DNA of 64,000 nucleotides from Hydrogenophaga crassostreae (GTDB taxonomy: Bacteria > Pseudomonadota > Gammaproteobacteria > Burkholderiales > Burkholderiaceae_C): contig NZ_CP017476.1 in assembly GCF_001761385.1 (NCBI RefSeq), positions 4,019,501 to 4,083,500 on the forward strand. Direction: 5' to 3'. Position numbers and translations under genes: made by a program. The notes under the pieces are model-generated. The model was not told where the DNA came from. It saw only the letters and a list, made by a program, of their open reading frames with translations, and did no database searches. Below, one piece after another: positions 25,158 through 32,367 of the stretch; position 1 is the first letter of the stretch, and the number at the start of each line of letters is the position of its first letter.

Positions 25158-25634
25158 ATGAACGCACCCTCACTTCTCTCACGCGGCCAATCGCTGTGGC
25201 ACACCATCACCCAGGGCATCGACAGCCTGCGCGCGCCCGCGGCACTGATGGCCCGGCTGTACCTGGCCCAAGTTTTTTTCCTCTCCGGCCTTACCAAGCT
25301 TCGCGACTGGGACATCACGCTCCTGTTGTTCACCGAGGAATACAGCGTGCCTTTGCTCTCGCCCGAAGTGGCTGCGGTGATGGGCACAGCGGGTGAACTC
25401 GTGTTGCCTGTCCTGCTGCTTCTGGGCCTGGCCGGGCGCTTCGCCGCACTGGGCCTGAGCGTGGTCAACGTGGTGGCTGTGCTCAGCCTTTCCGAGATCG
25501 CGCCCGCCGCCATGCAACAGCACATCACCTGGGGGGTCTTGCTGGCCGCCCTGGTCTTGTATGGGCTCGGCAAGTGGACAATCGACTGCCTGTGGATACG
25601 CCCTGGCGTTGAGCGCCGACTGCACCCCCATTGA
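25158..25634 (+). CDS. DoxX-family membrane protein
   Basis: 158 residues with about four transmembrane segments (LYLAQVFFLSGLTKL; GELVLPVLLLLGLAGRFAALG; VVNVVAVLSL; WGVLLAALVLYGLGK). DoxX proteins commonly accompany bufferin gene clusters and are thought to supply a redox or quinone-linked membrane activity. It follows bufC by 31 bases and precedes ynjB by 22 bases, so it probably shares the buf transcript. Confidence 0.88.
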   Translation: MNAPSLLSRGQSLWHTITQGIDSLRAPAALMARLYLAQVFFLSGLTKLRDWDITLLLFTEEYSVPLLSPEVAAVMGTAGELVLPVLLLLGLAGRFAALGLSVVNVVAVLSLSEIAPAAMQQHITWGVLLAALVLYGLGKWTIDCLWIRPGVERRLHPH

Positions 25635-25656
25635 TTTTTGTACCGGGAGATCCGTT

Positions 25657-26877
25657 TTGAACCTGCCATTGCCCACCCTGTCGCGCCGCAGCCTGCTGCT
25701 TGGTGCAGCCTCCGCCAGCGCCCTGCCCGCCGCCTGGGCCCAACAAAATGCTCAGCCCAACTGGAGCGCCATTGAAAAAGCGGCGCGTGGGCAAACCGTC
25801 TACTTCAACGCCTGGGCCGGCAGCGAACGCACCAATGCCTACCTGCAATGGACAGCAGGCGAGGTCATGGCCAGTCACGGCGTCAAGCTGGAGCACGTCA
25901 AGATCACCGACACCGCCGATGTGGTCAAGCGCGTGCGCGCCGAGAAAGCCGCCGGCAGGGGTGAAGCGGAAGGCACGGTGGACCTGGTCTGGATCAATGG
26001 TGAAAACTTCGCCACCCTGAAGCGCGAAGGCCTGCTCTTTGGCCCTTTCGCCGAAACACAACCGAACTTCCAATACGTGGATGTCGAAGGCAAACCCACC
26101 ACCCGCAACGATTTTTCTGTGCCCACCGACGGCATGGAATCGCCCTGGGGCATGGCTCAGTTCACCCTGTTTGCCGACGGCAAGCGCCTGTCCAAGCCGC
26201 CGCAGAACATGGCCGAACTGTTGGCGCTCGCGCGCAGCCAGCCAGGCCGCATCACCTACCCCCGCCTGCCCGACTTCACCGGCACCACCTTCATCAAGCA
26301 AGCCTTGATCGAGCACGTCGCTGACAGCTCGGTGTTGTCCAGGCCTCCGGTAGAAACCGCCTTCGCGCAACAAACCGCCAACCTCTGGAAGTTTCTGGAT
26401 GCGCTGCACCCCCAGCTCTGGCGCGGCGGCAAGCAGTTTCCGCAAAACCCAGCAGCGGTGCGCCAGATGATGGCCGACGGCGAATTGCTGCTGGCCCTGA
26501 CCTTCAACCCCAACGAACCCGCCAACGAGCTCGCCGCCAAACGGCTGCCAGCTTCCACCATCGCCTGGCAGTTCAACAAAGGCACCATCGGCAACACCCA
26601 TTTCGTGGCCATCCCCTACAACGCCAAAGCCAAAGCCGGGGCACAGATCGTGACCAACTTCCTGCTCTCGGCCAAGGCCCAGGCGCGCAAGGCCGACATC
26701 AACGAATGGGGCGACCCGACCGTGCTCGACCTCAAAAAGCTACCCGCTGCCGAGCGCGCCCTGTTCCCGGCCAGGCCCTTGCCTGGCCAGGTGGCACAGG
26801 CCGCTCCCACGCTGCCCGAGCCGCATGCTGGCTGGGTCGACCCGATCGAAAAGGAATGGACGCGGCGGTACCTTTGA
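25657..26877 (+). CDS. ynjB: YnjB-like ABC transporter substrate-binding protein
   Basis: 406 residues from TTG 25657, which is 8 bases after GGGAGA; no ATG or GTG fits better. A twin-arginine-like signal (LSRRSLLLGAASASALPAAWA) precedes a periplasmic binding fold with VYFNAWAGSERTNAYLQW, VDLVWINGENFATLK and TDGMESPWGMAQFT, as in E. coli YnjB. The downstream genes match YnjC, YnjD and YnjF in order. The substrate of this importer is unknown. It is 22 bases behind doxX, linking the two clusters, while 121 bases with a repeat separate it from ynjC. Confidence 0.87.
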   Translation: MNLPLPTLSRRSLLLGAASASALPAAWAQQNAQPNWSAIEKAARGQTVYFNAWAGSERTNAYLQWTAGEVMASHGVKLEHVKITDTADVVKRVRAEKAAGRGEAEGTVDLVWINGENFATLKREGLLFGPFAETQPNFQYVDVEGKPTTRNDFSVPTDGMESPWGMAQFTLFADGKRLSKPPQNMAELLALARSQPGRITYPRLPDFTGTTFIKQALIEHVADSSVLSRPPVETAFAQQTANLWKFLDALHPQLWRGGKQFPQNPAAVRQMMADGELLLALTFNPNEPANELAAKRLPASTIAWQFNKGTIGNTHFVAIPYNAKAKAGAQIVTNFLLSAKAQARKADINEWGDPTVLDLKKLPAAERALFPARPLPGQVAQAAPTLPEPHAGWVDPIEKEWTRRYL

Positions 26878-26879
26878 CC

Positions 26880-26960
26880 CCCACGCGCCGCACTGCGTGC
26901 GTCACCCCCCGAAGGGGCGATGCAGGCGGACCGTCGGAGCCGGATCCGCGTCATCCTGGG
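26880..26960. repeat. dispersed GC-rich intergenic repeat (relative of the 21313 repeat)
   Basis: The stretch after the ynjB stop shares the skeleton CCCCACGC-CCGC-TGCG-GTC-CCCCCCGA-GGGG with the 83-bp repeat at 21313. It lies inside the ynjB-ynjC gap, where hairpins could affect the relative level of the binding protein and the permease. Confidence 0.5.
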
Positions 26961-26998
26961 TTTGAAGACCTCGTGCCAACGGCATCCACTTTCAACCA

Positions 26999-28621
26999 AT
27001 GAACTCGCTGCGTCTGCCTTTTGCTGGGGCCCTGCTTTTGCTTGCGGGTGGGCCGCTGCTGGCCATCGCGGTGCTGTCGCTCGGTGCATTGTTCGATGCA
27101 CAGGCCTGGACCGACCTGTGGCACGACAACCAATGGCTGCCAGCCCTCGGCCTGTCGCTCTGGACCGGGTTGAGCTCCACAGCGCTGGCCTGGTGGATCA
27201 GCGGCTGGCTGCTGGCCCAGGGTTTCGTGCGCGACCACATGGGCGCGCTGCTGCGCGGGGTGCCGGTGATGCTGGCCACGCCGCATGCCGCCTTTGCCAT
27301 CGGCCTGGTGTTTCTGATCGCGCCCAGCGGCTGGTTGTTGCGCGCGCTTTCGCCCTGGCTCACCGGCTTTGATTGGCCGCCCGCCTGGCCCACCACCCAG
27401 GACCCCTGGGGCCTGGGCCTGATCCTGGCGCTGACCGCCAAAGAGATTCCCTTTCTGCTCTGGACCGCGGCCACCCAGCTGCAGCGCGACGATGTGCGCC
27501 AGCGCTGGCGCGCCGAACACACGCTGGCCCAGACCCTGGGCTACCCGCCCCACCGCGCCTGGTGGCGTGTGGTCTGGCCACAGCTGGCGCCCCGCCTGTT
27601 CTGGCCGCTGCTGGCCGTGCTGGCCTATGGCCTCACCGTGGTCGATATGGCCCTGGTCATCGGCCCCGCATCACCGCCCACACTGGCCGTGCTGGCCTGG
27701 CAATGGCTGCAAGACGCCGATCTGGCGGTCAACGCCCGTGGCGCGGCGGCCGGTGGCGTGCTGACCCTGGCGGTGTTGGCCGCTGCGCTGGGCTGGCGGG
27801 GTGTTCAGCACCGCCGACGCAACATCAGCGGGCGCCGCGGCGTGGCGAAAGCCAACGGGGGCGGCCTGATCGGCCTGTGGCTGCTCGGCGGGTTTTACGC
27901 CGCCGTGCTGCTGGCGCTGGCCGTGGGCAGTTTTGCCGGCGTCTGGCCGTTCCCGGCCTTGTGGCCCGAAGCGCTCACGACGCAAGCCTGGGCCAGCGTC
28001 TGGGCCAGTCGAGGCACCGTGGGCACCACCCTGGTCCTGGCCCTGGCGTCCACCGGGCTGGCCTTGCTGTGGTGCGTGGCCTGGCTGGAACTCAGCCCCC
28101 GCCGCTGGGACAACGCCTTGCGACCCCTGCTCTATCTGCCACTGGTCTTGCCGGCGGTGTTGTGGGTCGTGGGGCTCTACACACTGGCGCTGCACACCCG
28201 CCTCGAAGGCCAGTGGACCGGGCTGCTGCTGGCGCACACGGTGATGGTTCTGCCCTATGTGCTGCTCGCACTGTCGCCGGCTTATCTGGGGTTTGACCCG
28301 CGCGCCGCGCAACTGGCGGCCAGTCTGGGCCATGGCCGCTGGGCCTTTTTGCTGCGCGTGAAATGGCCGCTGCTGCGCCGCTCGCTGAGCGCGAGTGCCG
28401 CCGTGGGCTTTGCCGTGAGCGTCACCCAGTACCTGCCCACCCTGTACATTGGCGCAGGGCGCTTCGGCACCGTGACCACCGAGGCCGTCACCCTCGCTGC
28501 CGGCGCCCAACGCTCGCTCACCAGCGCCTACGCCGGCCTGCAATTCATCCTGCCCGTGCTCGCGTTCGCGCTCGCCGCCTGGCTGGGCCGCCCCCGACGC
28601 TTCAAAACACCCCAAGCATGA
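26999..28621 (+). CDS. ynjC: YnjC-like ABC transporter permease (fused, two permease halves)
   Basis: 540 residues with about 12 transmembrane helices, close to E. coli YnjC (511). It has two copies of the inner-membrane permease unit, the first with the EAA-like segment AEHTLAQTLGYPPHRAWWRVVWPQLAPRLF, the second with AAQLAASLGHGRWAFLLRVKWPLLRRSL; each contacts the ATPase. The fused single-gene permease is similar in plan to ThiP. It overlaps ynjD by 4 bases (ATGA). Substrate unknown. Confidence 0.88.
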   Translation: MNSLRLPFAGALLLLAGGPLLAIAVLSLGALFDAQAWTDLWHDNQWLPALGLSLWTGLSSTALAWWISGWLLAQGFVRDHMGALLRGVPVMLATPHAAFAIGLVFLIAPSGWLLRALSPWLTGFDWPPAWPTTQDPWGLGLILALTAKEIPFLLWTAATQLQRDDVRQRWRAEHTLAQTLGYPPHRAWWRVVWPQLAPRLFWPLLAVLAYGLTVVDMALVIGPASPPTLAVLAWQWLQDADLAVNARGAAAGGVLTLAVLAAALGWRGVQHRRRNISGRRGVAKANGGGLIGLWLLGGFYAAVLLALAVGSFAGVWPFPALWPEALTTQAWASVWASRGTVGTTLVLALASTGLALLWCVAWLELSPRRWDNALRPLLYLPLVLPAVLWVVGLYTLALHTRLEGQWTGLLLAHTVMVLPYVLLALSPAYLGFDPRAAQLAASLGHGRWAFLLRVKWPLLRRSLSASAAVGFAVSVTQYLPTLYIGAGRFGTVTTEAVTLAAGAQRSLTSAYAGLQFILPVLAFALAAWLGRPRRFKTPQA

Positions 28622-29265
28622 CGCTCTCTGTCCACATTCAACACCTCTGCAGCGCCCGCCGCGAGTTGCTGCGCGACCTGCGCTTCGACGTGGGGCCCGG
28701 CCAGATCCTGACGCTCATGGGCGCCAGCGGCAGCGGCAAAAGTTCGGTGCTGGCGGCCATCGCCGGCACGCTGGCTACCATCGCCGAGGGCGGGCAGGCG
28801 CTGCGTTTTGACGGCACCGTGTCGCTGGACGGCACCGATCTCACCGCCCTGCCCACCGCTCAGCGCGGCATCGGCCTGCTGTTTCAGGACCCCTTGCTGT
28901 TTGCCCACATGACCGTGGCAGAGAACCTGCTGTTCGCCGTGCCCCCCGGCCCAAAAGCGGAGCGCCTGTCCAAGGTGCAACAGGCCTTGCAGGACGCCGA
29001 ACTGGCCGACTACGGCGAACGCGACCCGGACACCCTCTCGGGCGGCCAGCGCGCTCGCGTGGCCCTCATGCGCGCCCTGCTCGCGCAACCCTGCGCACTG
29101 CTGCTCGACGAACCGTTTTCCAAACTTGACGCCACGCTGCGCGACCAGTTCCGCGGCTTCGTGTTTGACCACATCCGCCGCAAAGGCATCCCCGCCGTGC
29201 TCGTGACCCACGACGCCGCCGACATCGCCGACCCGGCCTTCGTCATCGAGTTGAACCATGCTTGA
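28618..29265 (+). CDS. ynjD: YnjD-like ABC transporter ATP-binding protein
   Basis: 215 residues with all ATPase motifs: Walker A GASGSGKSS, Q-loop GIGLLFQDPLLFAHM, signature LSGGQRARVALMRALL, Walker B ALLLDEPFSKLD and switch His in AVLVTHDAADIAD. Start at 28618 overlaps ynjC; longer in-frame starts run inside ynjC. The stop overlaps ynjF by 8 bases. It powers the YnjBC importer. Confidence 0.92.
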   Translation: MTLSVHIQHLCSARRELLRDLRFDVGPGQILTLMGASGSGKSSVLAAIAGTLATIAEGGQALRFDGTVSLDGTDLTALPTAQRGIGLLFQDPLLFAHMTVAENLLFAVPPGPKAERLSKVQQALQDAELADYGERDPDTLSGGQRARVALMRALLAQPCALLLDEPFSKLDATLRDQFRGFVFDHIRRKGIPAVLVTHDAADIADPAFVIELNHA

Positions 29266-29863
29266 CCGCCTCATCCAGACCGCCATCAAGCCCTTGATCA
29301 CGAAGGCCGCCAAGGCCTTGGTCAAGGCCGGCGTCAGTGCAGACGGGCTCACACTGACCGGCTTCCTGGTGGGCATGGGTGCGGCCGTCGCCATTGTCTT
29401 TGAGGCCTACATCACCGGGCTGGTGATGCTGCTGACCTCGCGCCTGATGGATGGGCTGGACGGCGCCGTGGCCAGAGAAACCACGCCCACCGACCGCGGC
29501 GGGTTTCTGGACATCACACTGGACTTTCTGTTCTACGCCAGCATCCCGCTGGCCTTCGCCATCTCGAACCCGGCCCAAAACGCCCTGCCCGCCGCCGTCC
29601 TGCTCGCTGCCTTCATCGGCACCGGCAGCAGCTTCCTGGCCTTCGCCATCGTGGCCGAGAAAAACCGCATCGCCTCCACCGCGTTTCCCAACAAGAGCTT
29701 CTACTTTCTCGGCGGACTCACCGAAGCCACCGAAACCATCGTGGCGCTCTCAGCCATGTGCCTGTGGCCTGAGGCGTTCCCGCTGATTGCTTATGGGTTC
29801 GCGGTCTTGTGCGCGATCACGATTGCGATGCGTATCGGGTGGGGCTGGCAGCGGTTCCGGTGA
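29258..29863 (+). CDS. ynjF: YnjF-like CDP-alcohol phosphatidyltransferase
   Basis: 201 residues, integral membrane. The catalytic CDP-alcohol motif DGAVARETTPTDRGGFLDIT followed by LD carries the conserved Asp residues, with the same spacing as E. coli YnjF. SFYFLGGLTEATETIVALSA also matches that protein closely. It overlaps ynjD by 8 bases. Transfer of a phospho-alcohol from a CDP-linked donor is expected; donor and acceptor are unknown. Cotranscription with an ABC importer suggests the imported molecule or its product is the head group, which is inference. The ynjE sulfurtransferase present in E. coli is absent here. Confidence 0.9.
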   Translation: MLDRLIQTAIKPLITKAAKALVKAGVSADGLTLTGFLVGMGAAVAIVFEAYITGLVMLLTSRLMDGLDGAVARETTPTDRGGFLDITLDFLFYASIPLAFAISNPAQNALPAAVLLAAFIGTGSSFLAFAIVAEKNRIASTAFPNKSFYFLGGLTEATETIVALSAMCLWPEAFPLIAYGFAVLCAITIAMRIGWGWQRFR

Positions 29864-29946
29864 CCCAAAACCACCACAGACCTGCCCGTTGAACGACTGC
29901 AATTGAAAGGCAGCATCTGCGAAGCGGGGCTTTTGCACCGCAGGCT

Positions 29947-31296
29947 CTACCCGGGCCCAACGCCCCGGGTCAACCGCCAAAACCGCACATTCAGAATCAC
30001 GGCCGCCACCGCCAGACCACCCACCAGCCCGGCCCACAGACCCGCAGGTCCCATCGGCCCAAACACACCCAGGGTGAGGCTCAGGCCCATGCCGACCACC
30101 CAGTAACCAAACACGGTGACCAGCATGGGAACCTTGGTGTCTTTGTAGCCGCGCAAGACGCCCATGGCGCCGACCTGCATGCCGTCGACCACCTGGAACA
30201 CGGCGGCGTAAACGAGGAACTGGGCGGCCAGTGCGATCACGTTGGCGTTCGGTGTGTACAGGCCGGCGAGCTGTTCGCCGAACAGGGCCATGAACAACGC
30301 CGAGACCATCATGAAGGCGGTGCACAGCGCGATGCCCAGCCGCCCCCGGTAGCGCGCAGTCAGCGGCTCGCCCGCGCCCAGCGCCTGGCTCACGCGCACG
30401 GTGAGGGCGATGGAAATGCCGAGCGGGATCATGAAGGTGATCGAGGCGATGTTGATGGCGATCTGGTGGCCGGCCACGGTGGCGACGCCGAAGCGACCCA
30501 TGAGCAGCGCGGTGGCCGTGAACAAGCCGGCCTCCATGGCCATGCTGATGGAGATCGGAATGCCCAGGCGAACCAGCGTGGCGATGTGGGCCCAGTCGGG
30601 GCGGGTGATGCGCTGGCGCAGGTGGTATTTGGCGTAGCGCGGTGCGCGCAAGGTGTAGACATAGAGCGCCAGGCAACCGCAAGTTTGGGCAACACCTGTT
30701 GAGAGCGCTGCGCCCGATGCGCCCATTTCAGGGAAGCCGAAGTTGCCAAACATCAGCAGGTAGTTGCCCAGCACGTTGACCGGCAGCATCAGCAGTTGGG
30801 TCCAGAGCATGGGCATGGTGTGGCCCATCGATTCGTTGAGGAACCGGGGCACAAGGTAGAGACAGGTGAGCGGCAGGCTCCAGGCGATCCAGACCAGGTA
30901 TTGGCGCGTCTCGGTGACGATCTCGGGCGCGATGCCGAGCCAGGGCATGAGCAACGACATGGCCAGCAACGACAGCATCTGGAACACCGAAAGTCCCAGG
31001 GCCATCCACACACCCTGGCGCAGTTCTTCGCGAATGAGGGGGTGGTTGTTGGCACCCACATGGTGGGAAATGATGGGGGTGAGCGCCAGCATCAGCCCCA
31101 GCCCGGCGATCACGACAAAAAACCACATGGCCGCGCCCAGCGCCACCGCCGACAGCGCCAGGGCGTTGATGCGCCCGGCCATCAGGGTATCGGCCACACC
31201 CATGCCCATTTGCAGCAGTTGGGCCACGATGATGGGCAGGGCAATGATGGCGATGGCGCGCAGTTCTTTGCGTGCTTCGGCGATAGATGGGTTCAA
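29947..31296 (-). CDS. MATE-family multidrug efflux transporter
   Basis: 449 residues with 12 predicted transmembrane helices in two six-helix halves. Typical features are IIVAQLLQMGMGVADTLMAGRINALALSAVALGA at the start of half one and MEAGLFTATALLMGRFGVATVAGHQIAINIASITFMIPLGI in half two, as in NorM-type cation/drug antiporters. The gene is convergent with ynjF (83 bases between stops) and follows the isomerase-like gene by 66 bases. Substrates cannot be predicted. Confidence 0.92.
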   Translation of the reverse strand: MNPSIAEARKELRAIAIIALPIIVAQLLQMGMGVADTLMAGRINALALSAVALGAAMWFFVVIAGLGLMLALTPIISHHVGANNHPLIREELRQGVWMALGLSVFQMLSLLAMSLLMPWLGIAPEIVTETRQYLVWIAWSLPLTCLYLVPRFLNESMGHTMPMLWTQLLMLPVNVLGNYLLMFGNFGFPEMGASGAALSTGVAQTCGCLALYVYTLRAPRYAKYHLRQRITRPDWAHIATLVRLGIPISISMAMEAGLFTATALLMGRFGVATVAGHQIAINIASITFMIPLGISIALTVRVSQALGAGEPLTARYRGRLGIALCTAFMMVSALFMALFGEQLAGLYTPNANVIALAAQFLVYAAVFQVVDGMQVGAMGVLRGYKDTKVPMLVTVFGYWVVGMGLSLTLGVFGPMGPAGLWAGLVGGLAVAAVILNVRFWRLTRGVGPG

Positions 31297-31362
31297 CGGA
31301 GATTCCTGCGGTGCGCAACCATCTGTGCGATGGCTTGAAGGGGATTCAGGCGGAGTGGGCGG

Positions 31363-31983
31363 CTACTGCTTCAGCGCCCATTCCACCAAGGGCAACTGGT
31401 CGTTGCCAAAATAGAGCCGTTCGCCCGAGCCGAAAGGCACAAAGATGCTCGGTGAACCAAAGGCACCACGGCCCACGGCTTCTTCGGTGTTGGCGCGCAG
31501 CCGGTCTTTGATGGCGGGCTCCTGCGAGCGAAGCCGCAGCACCTCGCCGTCCAGGCCCGCCTGGTTGGCGATGGCCACCAGCACGTCGGGATCATCAAGG
31601 TTCAGCTGGTGGGTGTAGTAAGCCTCAAACCCGGCGGCGGCGAACCTGAGCAGCGCTGCCTGGTCGTCTTCCAGCGCGCAACAAAAACGCATGGTGTTCA
31701 CCGAGCGCAATGGGAAGAAGGGCCCTGGGAAATTCATCTGAACGTCCGACAAAGCAGACCAATCTTGCAGCGACTGGATCAACTGGCGCCATTTGGGGCT
31801 GCCCTGGTTGTTGGCGCGGGATTCCACATAGGCCTCGTTGACCTGGTTGTGCACGCCGCCCACCAGAAAGGGCCGCCAGACGATGGTGGCGCCCAGCTTC
31901 TTGGCCATGGGCTGGATATTGTGAAACGCCAGGCAGGTCCAGGGCGACGCGAGGTCAAAGAAGAATTCAAAGGTCTTTTTCAT
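31363..31983 (-). CDS. 2-hydroxychromene-2-carboxylate isomerase-like (DsbA/kappa-GST fold)
   Basis: 206 residues from ATG 31983. N-terminal FFFDLASPWTCLAFHNIQ carries the Ser of the kappa-GST/HCCA isomerase active site; WRPFLVGGVHNQVNEA and the C-terminal AVGRGAFGSPSIFVP (cis-Pro region) and YFGNDQLPLVEWAL complete the family pattern. Members isomerise hydroxychromene carboxylates with glutathione in naphthalene degradation, but no other naphthalene genes are here, so a general GSH-dependent role is more likely. An upstream in-frame extension (to 32151) lacks similarity. Confidence 0.9.
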   Translation of the reverse strand: MKKTFEFFFDLASPWTCLAFHNIQPMAKKLGATIVWRPFLVGGVHNQVNEAYVESRANNQGSPKWRQLIQSLQDWSALSDVQMNFPGPFFPLRSVNTMRFCCALEDDQAALLRFAAAGFEAYYTHQLNLDDPDVLVAIANQAGLDGEVLRLRSQEPAIKDRLRANTEEAVGRGAFGSPSIFVPFGSGERLYFGNDQLPLVEWALKQ

Positions 31984-32225
31984 GGCGCAGCTTTGCGAAT
32001 CGGGTTGCACAGGGTATCGCAAACCCATGCTCCGATTGCAGTTGCTTCCGGGAATCGACGCAACGGCGAGCGACAAGATTGCGCCCATCAAGATCCAGGC
32101 AACCCAGGCTGAGCGGACGCAAGCCAACGGCGTGAAGGCTGACACAGCCAACGTTCCGTTTCAATGGCCTGTCCGCCTCCCTGAACGCGACCGCTGAAAC
32201 CAGCACTTGAAGCAGCGCTGGTCAT

Positions 32226-32367
32226 TCACATGCTATGCACCCCCATGCGCCGCAACACGAGCTTCTCGGCCTCCACCGCCAGAAACTTGACCGATGCAAG
32301 GCCGAGGATCAATGCCCACGATGCCCAGCCGAGCGACGCCGTGCCAAAGAGCTGTTGCATCGGGGGG
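32226..32367 (-). other. out-of-frame C-terminal end of the P-type ATPase gene
   Basis: In the other minus-strand frame this stretch reads MQQLFGTASLGWASWALILGL-type sequence and ends LVLRRMGVHSM, a hydrophobic helix plus tail expected at the end of P-type ATPases. It joins the upstream frame at a run of six G (32362-32367). One extra G would fuse the two readings into a full-length protein. It is either a real frameshift or a homopolymer sequencing error. Confidence 0.75.
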
